From positions 310,001 through 374,000 of the forward strand of contig MU385874.1 in NCBI GenBank assembly GCA_022497145.1: 64,000 bases of DNA, in the 5' to 3' direction. The position numbers and the translations under genes are program-made. The notes under the pieces are model-generated. The model was not told the DNA's origin, searched no databases, and saw only the letters and a list, made by a program, of their open reading frames with translations. This DNA is from Rostrohypoxylon terebratum (Eukaryota > Ascomycota > Sordariomycetes > Xylariales > Hypoxylaceae). Shown here piece after piece: positions 24,901-34,774 of this stretch; position 1 is the stretch's first letter; each line of letters opens with the position of its first letter.

Positions 24901-25325
24901 ATAAATACCTAACATATCCAACACACCCCCAATAAAGCACACGATCACAGATAATAGCCTTGGAGATCACAGATCACAGATCACAGACCACCGATCACCG
25001 CTATTTGTCCTTGAAGTACATCATTCGCCCTCCCCAATCAACCCGTAACCCCGTAACTCCATATCTAGCACTTTCAAGAGTCGGGAAGCGTCAAGTCATC
25101 CTATTACTTTATTTATACTTTATACCTTATACCTCATATACCTCGTACCTCCTTACTATTTTGAACGACAACCATCATTCGTAGCCTCTCTCATACCGAC
25201 CATGGTCAACCAGCATGCTGCATGAATCTGCAGTCACCCCATCATCGTCCTTGTTTGTCCTAGTTGGTACCTGATATACATAGCTTGGGCACAGTTGAAG
25301 GGTCTGGGTCCAGCATCTTGACAAG
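18955..25325. other. 6.4-kb gene-poor region
   Basis: Between the divergent GPI-protein and exportin-T genes. No ORF shows domain-like sequence or compatible splice sites. It holds a foldback element (21712-22042), TAGTAC/TACTAG palindromes (19590-19620, 20760-20840, 21270-21290), CCTAGG motifs (19467-19480, 21023-21031, 22973-22981, 23919-23947, 24269-24283), an imperfect ATTCAAT repeat (24035-24060) and poly-A (24888-24901). The stretch 23020-23860 has a base composition closer to coding DNA than its surroundings, but all frames are interrupted; a decayed gene is possible. Confidence 0.5.
21712..22042. mobile_element. Non-autonomous foldback element (MITE-like), long terminal inverted repeats, TA-flanked
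   Basis: The outer sequence CTGGTGCTGTCTAC at 21714 reappears in inverse orientation ending at 22040, each end bordered by TA (21712-21713 and 22041-22042), which fits a Tc1/mariner-type target duplication. The inverted repeats extend about 95 nt inward with roughly 80-85 percent identity by eye, including a perfectly matching 31-nt block (21761-21791 against 21965-21995). Each arm contains its own small hairpin of the form GCACCCCC..GGGGGTGC. The centre (about 21806-21945) is AT-rich and has no transposase. Short ORFs crossing the arms are by-products. Confidence 0.8.
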
Positions 25326-28300
25326 ATGGAATCTCAGGTAAGTGTCATTCCCCTTCCCCTTCTCCTTCTCCTTCCCACCTCCAACCTCCCACCTCCACCC
25401 CGGAACTCGAAAACTCGGAACTGAACTGATTCGCCCTTCTCTCTCTATCCAGATCGAGAATGCCATCGAGATTGCATGGAATCCTACCTCCGACCAAGCC
25501 CTAAAAAGTCAAGCCTTTGATTATCTACACCAGTTGCGTACCGATCCGCAAGCGTGGCAAGTTTGTGTTAGCCTCTTCACCAGAACCCCTCGGCCTTCTG
25601 AAGTTGTCCGACTTGTGAGCCTCGAGATAGTCAACAATGCCATCCATGTACAGTCCCTCGATACCGGGAGCTTGATCGGCCTTAGAGATGCCCTCCTTGA
25701 ATACGTACGATCCACCTATGGCGCCAACCAGCCTTCCCAGATAGATTCGTCTAGCTTACAGAACAAACTCACTCAAACTCTCACTCTACTTTTCGTTTCT
25801 CTGTACAAACAGGCTTGGGAGACCTTCCTCGATGATTTCTTGGCTCTGACCATACTCCCGGGAAGCGCTCAGCGCGATAATGTCCCCGGTGTCATTCTCT
25901 ACCTGCGCATTCTCGGCTCCATCCATGACGAGATTGCCGATGTCCTAGTTTCGCGCCAAAATGACCAAGTCCGTAGTCATACCGAGTTGAAGGACTTGAT
26001 ACGCGCACGCGACGTCACAAAGGTAGCCCAGTCCTGGCAGGATCTTCTTGCCCAGTACGGCAATCAGAACGACGGCATAGTGGAGATGACCCTGAAGGTG
26101 ATTGGCAAATGGGTTAGCTGGATTGACATATCTCTCATCATCAATGACGGCATGCTGAGCTTGATCCTCCCCCTAGTCGGTCGTTCCAACGAATCCGGCG
26201 GCGAAGACAAGGTTAGAGATGCTGCCGTTGAGGCCTTCACAGAAATTGTCGGCAAGAAGATGCGCCCAGCTGATAAGACGGAGATGATTTCCTTCCTCGG
26301 CTTACAAAACATCATATCCCAGCTCATCACTAGTCCGCCATTGAACGATTTCAAAGGAACTCCTCAATACGATACCGACCTAGCCGAGGCTATTGCCAAA
26401 CTAGTCAACACTGTCATGGCTGATATTGTTCGAGTGCTGGAGGATCGGTCGACTGACGATGCAACTAGAGCTAAATCTAACCAGCTGCTTCGTGATTTCA
26501 TACCGCTTCTATTACGATTTTTCTCCGACGAATATGACGAAATCTGTTCTACTGTTATTCCCTCTTTGACCGACGTCTTGGCCTACTTCCGCAAACTCCC
26601 CGAGCTCCCAGCGTCCTTTTCCTCGACGCTTCCGCCGATCCTCAACGCTATTATTATGAAGATGCGCTATGACGAGACCTCCTCTTGGGGAAGCGAGGAC
26701 GAGCAGACTGATGAGGCCGAGTTCCAGGAACTGAGAAAGAGACTCCAGGTCCTTCAGAAGACCGTAGCTGTCGTGGATCAGAACCTTTATGTCGAAGTTC
26801 TGTCCAATTTGGTTGCGACCACTTTCCAGAACTTAGACGAGCAAGGATCCCAGATGGATTGGAGAGACGTTGACCTGGCTCTACACGAGATGTTTCTGTT
26901 TGGCGAGCTTGCAATGCCTAATCAGGGGTTAGGAGCCAAGAACCAAGCGTCACCAGTTGCATCGGAGAGACTTGTGGCGATGATGACCAAGATGGTGCAA
27001 TCCGGTATGTCAAAATTCTCACCACCTACGTAAACTGCTATACTAATAATTAATCATCGTATCCAGGGATTGCAAATTTTCCGCATCCGGCAATCCTGTT
27101 GCACTATATGGAAATTTGTGTCCGTTACTGCGCCTTTTTTGAGAGCCAAAGCGCTTTCATAGGTCAAGTTCTCGAAAATTTCGTACGCCTGGTCCATCAC
27201 GAGCATGCCAGGATCCGCACGCGTTCATGGTATCTCTTCCACCGTTTCGTTAAACACCTGAGAGCACAAGTAGGCAACGTGGCCGAAACCGTCATCCAAT
27301 CAATCGGGGATCTTCTCCCCATCCACGCGGAAGTGCCGGGTGACGATGCCGATGACGATATGTCTTCTGATCAAACAGATAATTCCGCAGATGCCGTCTT
27401 CGCCAGCCAGCTTTACCTATTCGAAGCGATTGGGTGTATTTCATCCACAGCCTCGACTCCCATCGAAAAGCAGGCGCTTTTTGCTCGCTCTGTTATGGGC
27501 CCCTTGTTCGCAGATATGGAGCAGCATCTCCCTAGGGCCAAGACGGGGGATGCCCAGGCCATACTTCAGATCCATCACATTATCATGGCTCTAGGCACAT
27601 TGGCACACGGATTTTCGGATTGGACGCCTGGTGCGAACTCCGCAAACCAGAGGCCACCTCCGGCAAAGGCACTGTCCGACGAATTTGCGCGGGCGGCCGA
27701 GGTTATCTTGATTGCACTGAGCGAATTAAACAGCTCGTCCGAAATCCGCACTGCTTGCAGGTCAGCCTTCTCGCGCCTGCTCGGCGTGTTGGGTTCTGCT
27801 GTGCTTCCACAGCTACCCCAATGGATTGATGGGCTTCTGTCTAGAAGCTCGTCTAAAGACGAGATGGCCATGTTCCTCCGCCTGCTCGACCAGGTTGTCT
27901 ACGGCTTCAAGACGGAAATTTACGATGTCCTGAACCAGTTATTAACACCTCTGTTACAACGAGTCTTTGGCGGCCTTTCCGAGCCGATCAACGGTACTGA
28001 CGATGAGATTCAGCTTGCAGAGCTCCGTCGCGAATACCTAACCTTCGTAGTTGTCATTCTGAACAACGATCTTGCCGGAGTTCTCGTATCAGAGGCAAAC
28101 CAAGGCTTCTTCGAATCACTCGTCAACTCCATTCTTGCTTTAGCTACGGATATCAGCCCTAGCTCGGGCAATCTCCCAGCCAGCCGTCTATCGTTCGGGT
28201 TGCTTGCGAAGATGGCTGGCGTCTGGGGCGGACCAGATGTGGCCAACATATCGGCAAATCCATCAGCCCCTTCTGGATCCCCCTCGCCCGTCATCCCTGG

Positions 28301-28589
28301 CTTTGACCAGTTCCTTATCGACAGGTTTCATTCCGTATGCTGGGACGTCCTACGTGACCAGCAGTTCAACCCTTCCGATGCGCAGGCTAAGCAAGTCCTC
28401 CACGAGATCGCTGGGTTGGAGCAGGCTATATACCTCAAGACAGGGGAGAAGTTTTTACAACATCTCCAGTCTACTCTTTTCCCTGGCCTGGGTATCGACG
28501 GTAATGACTTCCTGCGGGCAATGACAACGGCTACCGACAGGAAAGCGTTTTCAAAATACTTGCAAGGTCTACTGATTAATTCAAGATAA
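25326..28589 (+). CDS. LOS1: Exportin-T (tRNA nuclear export receptor)
   Basis: Predicted 1028-aa karyopherin-beta that, with Ran-GTP, carries mature tRNA out of the nucleus. Exon 1 codes only MESQ (25326-25337); exons 2 and 3 are 25453-27004 and 27067-28589. Donors are GTAAGT and GTATGT; acceptors are ATCCAG in both introns. The N-terminus continues IENAIEIAWNP, followed by HEAT-type helices including the region with RLVSLEIVNNAI that binds Ran in importin-beta proteins and LLFVSLYKQAWETFLDDF typical of exportin-T. The second splice restores NFPHPAILLHYMEICVRY, a strongly conserved exportin-T block near residue 525. Length is as expected for fungal Los1. Nothing suggests disruption. Confidence 0.95.
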
Positions 28590-29371
28590 ATAAATGGCCC
28601 GAGGAGCACAAGACGTGGAAGAGGAGAGACGATGCCGTGATGGTAACTTGTAATTGCATAAACGGGAGTTCGGTTCACCAAATACCAACCACGATTTTGT
28701 TGACTATGTATTTACCTGCCCATAGCTTAACGTATGAATTGGTGCTAAACCATGGCAAAATGCCAATGGCGAACGAAAACAAAAAAAAACGAGTCAAGAT
28801 TTAGTCTGTGCTATTTTAAAAACTCCCTAGGACGCGCTCTAAAGTCAGGATTGTGGCTCTCGTACAGCTATCCCCCGTGCCACCGACAATAAGACTTGAA
28901 TATTCGTACAAGATACTGAGGGGGAAAAAGGAGAGTATACGAACAATGTTAGATCGCTTTTATCTACATGAAAATTAGTTGAATGGTCTAATCGCATGTT
29001 TATACAGTAGATATGCCTCCCCTAGTTATTCTCCTGATCTGTGTAAAAGACATATTACCACATACATGCTGAAGGGGTTATCCTATTTGAATCAACAACA
29101 AAAAAAAAAGGTTCCCAGCAATCTCCAATCATAATTTGATAATGAAAGCCAACATAGCCACTCGTTTCGGCTTAATTCATTCCTATCGTATTTTATCCTC
29201 CGATAGAGTAAGCAATCGTAGCTTGCCTAAGCATTGATGAGGCTCAACCGCACAAGAAGAGCAACCAAGGGCGTATTGCCTCGTCGCGATCATTATCTTG
29301 GCGTGTGCTCGATGTTTTCGGGAGTGTTGTGTTTTCAAGCTCTGGGTACTTCATAGAACTGTCTCGGGTGT
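28590..29371. other. Convergent intergenic region
   Basis: Shared 3' flank of the exportin-T gene and the minus-strand Cys/His protein. Only A-rich runs (28780-28790, 29100-29110) are seen. Confidence 0.6.
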
Positions 29372-30034
29372 TTAAGAAGCTGAATGAGGGTTGTTATCCC
29401 CAGCCCCAGCCTCTGGTGGAAAATGCCTGTGAAGTTCATCTCTCCAGCTGCGTTCCCGGTCTTCGTGAGACATGTTTTGCCAACCAGCCACGAGTTTACG
29501 GAGCCTCTCCAGGTCTTCGCGCTGGTGGTAATGGTAGTGGCCGGTCAAGCTGTCACGGAAACCATCAAGTTTGACGATATGCTCTTGCTGCGTGCAACCT
29601 ATCATGTAGTAGAAGTGGAAGGGGCAGATTTGCCTCACGTTGTGTAGAACGGGATAATCTCCACAAAACGCGCATTCTTGGGTGACTTTGACGGCGCGCG
29701 GGATGACCGCCACCGGTGGCGCGTCGTTGGGATGGGTGATGAACGGGAGCATTTCTTGTGTCGTTGTTACAGGATGAACAAGCTGACATGGTCGTGGAGG
29801 CCATTTCCTCAAGGCCTCGCATGCTGCGTACTCGTACGTATGCCCCTTGACCCTGTGCCTACACGGAGGCTGAGTTATCAGTGGTACGCCCATATTGCGA
29901 GCATCGAGAAACCAAGTCAATTCCCAACCTCTCTCGGTCTCGTGCAGGCCAAACTCCCGTGGTGGTCGCGGACGTGATCCGTGCCAGGGCAGTTTCGATC
30001 GATAGTTATATGGCACCTGTTGAGGCGTGGCCAT
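29372..30034 (-). CDS. Uncharacterised Cys/His-containing protein, 220 aa
   Basis: I do not recognise the family. It is a single uninterrupted ORF starting at a strong ACCATGG context. It lacks a signal peptide and membrane segments. A Trp/Arg/Pro-rich N-terminal third (WHGSRPRPPREFG, GWELTWFLDARNMGVPL) is followed by Cys58-Arg-His and Cys72, Cys83, then a tight cluster Cys121-x2-Cys124 ... Cys137-x2-His140 ... Cys147 that could bind zinc. The C-terminal quarter is charged and probably helical (REDLERLRKLVAGW). Composition is ordinary for coding DNA, and the reading frame is much longer than chance ORFs nearby, so I accept it as a gene. It could be a small zinc-binding or ubiquitin-pathway-like protein, but that is a guess. 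Confidence 0.65.
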   Translation of the reverse strand: MATPQQVPYNYRSKLPWHGSRPRPPREFGLHETERGWELTWFLDARNMGVPLITQPPCRHRVKGHTYEYAACEALRKWPPRPCQLVHPVTTTQEMLPFITHPNDAPPVAVIPRAVKVTQECAFCGDYPVLHNVRQICPFHFYYMIGCTQQEHIVKLDGFRDSLTGHYHYHQREDLERLRKLVAGWQNMSHEDRERSWRDELHRHFPPEAGAGDNNPHSAS

Positions 30035-30726
30035 GGTTGAGGTTTATATCGCCGACTAGCAGTTATATAAATACCGACTTGGATTCAGTCTATGACGAAG
30101 GTTAGAATGAAAAGGAAGGGATCATGAAGCATAAACCCTCGGGCAGGGCTAGATGGGGGTTGACGTCTATACGTGTCTCGACTGCCGCTGGGCTGTAGAG
30201 CTAAATGTTACTTGCAGGCTTGCAGGGAGGACGACGGTGGTGGTTGGAAATCAGATAGAATTACCTGCTTCCCCACGTAGTAAAATATCTGTTCAGCATG
30301 GGGGGAGTAAAGAGTTAAACTATTGGCTGTCAGAGGGGAGGCATAGGTATTTGTGTTGTAACAATTCAGGCAAGGCGCTGGTTGGGGAAGTCAACCGTGA
30401 AATAAGGTGTCAAATAGCTCTAGATATATTGTATATGGTAGGTGAGAGCGAGGAACGAACATTCGCGATGGCGTCGTTACCATAACTCTAAACGCAGCCA
30501 GCGATGACTCTAAAGCCTCAGTATTGAATCTTAGACCATCTCTTATATATTAAACTCTGCCTTGCGTATCTGTGGCGGTTGCTTAGGTTAAGTAGCCCGC
30601 ATATGTACTATCAACATCGAAACGCATTTGATACCTACGAAATGGTAGTTGCGTCGTACCGTGAGTCCTAGAGGGATATCTCTCTCTCAGCCTTAGAAGC
30701 TTTGTCGCAAGAACCACTGTTCAATT
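30035..30726. other. Intergenic region
   Basis: Between two minus-strand genes: promoter of the Cys/His protein gene and 3' flank of the aminopeptidase gene. A TATA-rich block lies at 30063-30073. No gene is seen. Confidence 0.55.
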
Positions 30727-32552
30727 TTAATCAACCAGGATTTTAGATTCCAGTTCAGAGTAATGCGACAGATATGCGCTGAACAACTTGATCGCGTGGT
30801 CGACATCGTAGGTGCCTCCTGTCTCACGAATACTATGCATACTCAGCTGCGGGTTTCCTAGATCCAAGGTACGCACACCTAGCTTCGCAGAGAGCATAGG
30901 TCCAATCGTGCTACCGCAGGACGAATCGTTCCTGACCACAAAAAGTTGCAGGGGAACGCCCGCGCGCTTCGCCATCTCCTGCAGCAATACAATTCCAGGC
31001 GAGTTGGTGGCGTAGCGCTGGTTAGCGTTAATCTTGATGACGGTGCCTTGAAGATGGTCCAGAGTTAGAGATAAAATTTGCTGTACGTTCAAAAATTTCA
31101 AAGGTGTGGTAGACCTACCCTTATTCATCTCAGGCTGATGATTTGACTCGTATTTGCCTACATAGTTGGGATGAACGGAGTGGGCCATGTCAGCCGAGAC
31201 AAGGAACGATGCCGCCATCGTTTGCTCGAAAGCAGTAGATAGGTCGATGCTAGGGTCGGAGCTGACGTGTCCCCAGTGATCTTCAGATGCCGGATCCCCG
31301 CGACGGCCGCCGGCGAGGATAGACAGACGGCGAACAACAGCGGGCAAAAGATCAGAATTAGCGCCTTGAGCCGAAGTCGAGCCGATTTCTTCATGATCGA
31401 AGCATGTTATTAAGCGGATGCTGGTCTCGTTGTCAAGGCTCACAGACGAAATGGATTCTATGAGTCCCATCACACTGCAATAGGTCATGTTCAGGTTGTC
31501 CAGCCTAGCTGAGTAAATGAATTCCTCGTTCAAGCCGCCAAGGCACGACTTTTGCACGTCGTAGAGCACCATCTCGAAATCAACCACGTCTGAAACATGT
31601 ACGCCCGCGTGTTCGGCGATAAGTTCGATGATGTAGGGGTGGTGGCGCTCGGTGATCTCTTTGAGTGGTTGAAAGGTCTCGTCGGGCCCCGCCTCGGAAT
31701 CGGATGTCTCAGGGGTATTGCCGTGGCCGGTTCTATTCAGCTCGGCAGATACTAGGCCGGCGATTGGGAACAGTTCTGTTTCCTTGTTGGGGTCAAACAC
31801 AGACGAGCGGTCAAGATGAATAGCGAGGGTGGGAATTCGAATGATGGGACGATCGACCTTGACTAGCCTTTGGACAAAGTTTCCCTTTCCATCCTTCACT
31901 AGCACACGGCCGGCGATACTTAGGTCTCTATCGAACCAAGAATGCCAGATGCCACCTCCGTATGTCTCGACGCCGACTTGCGTAAAGCCAACTCCGCTCT
32001 TCTTGCTCACGGGCTTGATACGTAGGCATGGAGAATCCGTATGAGCTCCAAGCATCGCAATAGGGTTGCCGGGCTTCCATTTGTCACCAATCGCGAAAGC
32101 TACGATGGTAGAGCCATTCCGGGTCATGTAATATTTCCCGCCGGGCCGAAGAGTTGAAGACCAGTTGTCTCTCTCTTTGATCGGGGAGAAACCAACCTTC
32201 TCTAGTCGTTCGATGGAAGAACGAACGGCATGGTAGGCTATAGGCGAGAAGCATTAGTTATAAGAGACTAGAAGGGTAGTTGTAAGATTGAGATTGAGAT
32301 TTAGATTTGGATTTAGATTTAGGGATTGTGAGCTTTACGTGTGGGAGATGCATTGACAAAGTCCAAGAAGTCTAGAGCGGCTTTAGGCGGCGGCATTTGC
32401 ATTTGGTTGGATAAGGAGCCGAACCGACGATTCGTCGTGAATGAAGTGTGTGATATGGTCAATGCGGTCAATGATGATGATGTTATACGTGAAGCAGATC
32501 GAAGTGGGATAAGAAGAGATTGAGTGTGCGAGCGGACGACTTTGGTAGTCAT
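30727..32552 (-). CDS. APE4: Aspartyl aminopeptidase, peptidase family M18
   Basis: Predicted 550-aa dinuclear-zinc exopeptidase that removes N-terminal Asp/Glu; relatives are yeast Ape4/Ape1 and human DNPEP. Exons 32552-32339, 32237-31119 and 31046-30727. Intron 1 (donor GTAAAG) joins NASPT to PYHAVRSS, the start of the M18 core. The second intron (31118-31047) is 72 nt with no in-frame stop; removing it gives NKG-TVIKINANQRYATNS as the family requires. Metal and catalytic residues are visible: HTDSP (His137), SARLDN (Asp318), FDHEEIGS (Glu354, Glu355), SADMAHSVHP (Asp421), and a final MHSIRE histidine. The first 50 residues are Ser/Thr/Arg-rich and precede another Met (MQMPPPKAALDFLDF); they may be a mitochondrial-type extension or a leader, so the exact start is open. 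Confidence 0.93.
31047..31118 (-). other. Stop-free 72-nt intron in the aminopeptidase gene
   Basis: Donor GTAGGT, branch-like CTCTAACTC and acceptor CTTCAAG. It is divisible by three and fully open in the host frame, so naive ORF calling reads through it and inserts 24 residues into the most conserved segment of the enzyme. Confidence 0.85.
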
Positions 32553-32678
32553 TTATTACATAACATGAAGAGTGTTAGATATCCTAAGAGAAACCCTTCA
32601 ATCGAGGTTGCAGCGGGTGAAAGAGTGAAAGAGAGAAGATGAACCTGTTGAATTGCTGCACATTGAATTTTACTAAGT

Positions 32679-32830
32679 AGAAGGGCGTCAGAAAAAGTGC
32701 CCCAGGGCCCATGTATTGATAGTACTACCGTGATACACTGTCCTGTTCCCAGTTTCTGATTGGGCCAACTAGGACAATGTATAGCAGTAGTATTATTAAT
32801 ACATGGGGCGCCTTTTTCTGACGCCCTTCT
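32679..32830. mobile_element. Near-complete foldback (palindromic) MITE-like element
   Basis: AGAAGGGCGTCAGAAAAAG at the left end is repeated inverted at the right end. The two arms, about 65 nt each, stay alignable almost to the centre (shared CATGTATT, TACTAC, TGTCCT blocks with a few substitutions and one indel), leaving a loop of roughly 20 nt. It lies about 130 bp upstream of the aminopeptidase start. No coding capacity is present. A clear target-site duplication was not identified. Confidence 0.75.
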
Positions 32831-34194
32831 TAGGTCAATACTAGGTATTCAGGTATTCGATATTATTGAAACTACGAATCGAATCGAAATCGAATTGAAT
32901 TGGAGAGTTGGAGACCCGAGGTTTGTGGCACTTAAGTGGCACTAGGTCCTCTAGGTCCTCTAGGTACGTACTACCTGATGTTAGTCTCAATTAGCTTTAG
33001 CGTGACATCCCTGATCTACATACCGGAGCATCTAAGTAAAAGATCTCCACCATCCCACCTACCGAATTTAGCTTATCTTATAATATCTTATCCACCGCAG
33101 CAGTGTCACAGAACTGACAGTGTTACGGTGTATTGTATTGTACACTACATAGTACGTACTTATGAACAAGGGTTTCAACTGCCAGGTGGGTCGAATCAAA
33201 AATCAACCCTTCCAGATGTTCCAGATGTTCCAGCTGTCATTCTCCATCCTTCATTCAACCTTGCTCGTATTATTTGCTCCCAGGTCTTTTCGTCTACTAT
33301 TATCCACATCGCCATCTAAGCAAGCCATTTTTATATTTTTATATTTTTATAGTTTGTACCGTTACGGCTCTGCTACTCGACAGTCACATACATACTCGCC
33401 TACTTCGGTCTGCTTAGTATATATGCATACGTACCCCTAATTTGATTGAATCCGATTCAATTCAGTATCATAAATACTTCGTATAAAATATAAATAATAA
33501 GATGTATCGAAAATATCGAAGATATCAGAAATATTGAAACGATCGAGGTGGCAAGTCGATCAGACTATCACGTACGTTGGGCATTTTCTCAACCCGTCCT
33601 CGCCCGCCCGTCCCCGGCATCTGGGACCCAGACTTGGATCTTACAAGAAGTGGACGGACGCACACGTAGTAATAGTCATTGCATACATTTCACGCATTTC
33701 GCACATTGCGTGTGTGTTGCAGCCAGGCTGGGTAGCCATTCTAGAATAGGAGGATGGGTGAATATGATAAGATATTGCCCTTTCCTTTTCTGGCTGTGTT
33801 AGGGCGCCTGGGGTGTATCGTGATGTATTGTGTGTTACAAGCATTCCAAGGTTGGCAATTAGGTAAGGTCGCCAACTATTAAAGCTGGTACTATTATGTA
33901 CTACTAGAACAAACTGAACTGGACGAATGCAGTCCGACGTATTGGGATGGACCGGGCGCTCGCCACACCCACCGCCCCCATTTCTGCAGGATGAGGTGGC
34001 GTCCGGATTGTCGTCAAGGATAAGCACGATAGGAACGATCCTATACCTAAGACTTAGGTACCTGGCCATCATGGCCATGACCGGGATGGACCACGACAGA
34101 CACACCGTACCTAGTACCTACCTACCAACTTACCAACCTACCTCGCCTGCTAGGTATCTAGGTCCTAGGCATTGGGCGTGTCGAAAGTCCCACA

Positions 34195-34223
34195 CACCAC
34201 CACCACCACCACCACCACCACCA
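34195..34223. repeat. CAC trinucleotide microsatellite
   Basis: Nine perfect CAC units plus a partial one. Confidence 0.9.
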
Positions 34224-34759
34224 TAGGAAACCTGGAAAGGGCGCACTCTCTGTCGAAATAGGGTCGTCTCTCGGGATGGAAGCGGCAGTAGGACGATGGG
34301 GTCATTCAGGTACCAGACGTTTATAGGCAGAGTGTGAGGACGGGAAAGTGAGAGAGTCGTAAAGGTCTTAACCTTAGAAGTAAGCCTCTTGGGTCCCAGG
34401 GCTGTCTCTTACCCGCTCTTCCATTGGACCCAATAAGCGAAGGGAAAAGGGCGCCGTACCTCAGGCACCTTTGAGCAACCTTGCGGAGTCGGAATTCAAA
34501 GACCGAAAGACCAAAGATTGGATAATAAAATAAAATGAACCGCTATCAGGGCAAGCAGGGCAAGGGAAGTATAAAACGCCACCTCAGATGACAGAGCTTA
34601 AGAACCTTGGAAGATCTCAAGGGTCCCAGGGTCCTTGGAAATCTGATCTCTTCATCCACATCTCCGGGATGCTCGTATTGTTTGCTTAATCTACAATCTA
34701 CGTCTTTGTCGCGCATCTACACAGTACTCCGAGAACACGGTCGACCACATTCCTTTAAT

Positions 34760-34774
34760 CCCCCCCCCCCCCCC
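34760..34774. repeat. Poly-C homopolymer
   Basis: Fifteen consecutive C bases, a likely site of length error in assembly. Confidence 0.9.

Noticed and set aside
34760..34774. Poly-C run as a regulatory element
   Set aside because: A lone homopolymer in a gene desert; more likely slippage or assembly noise.
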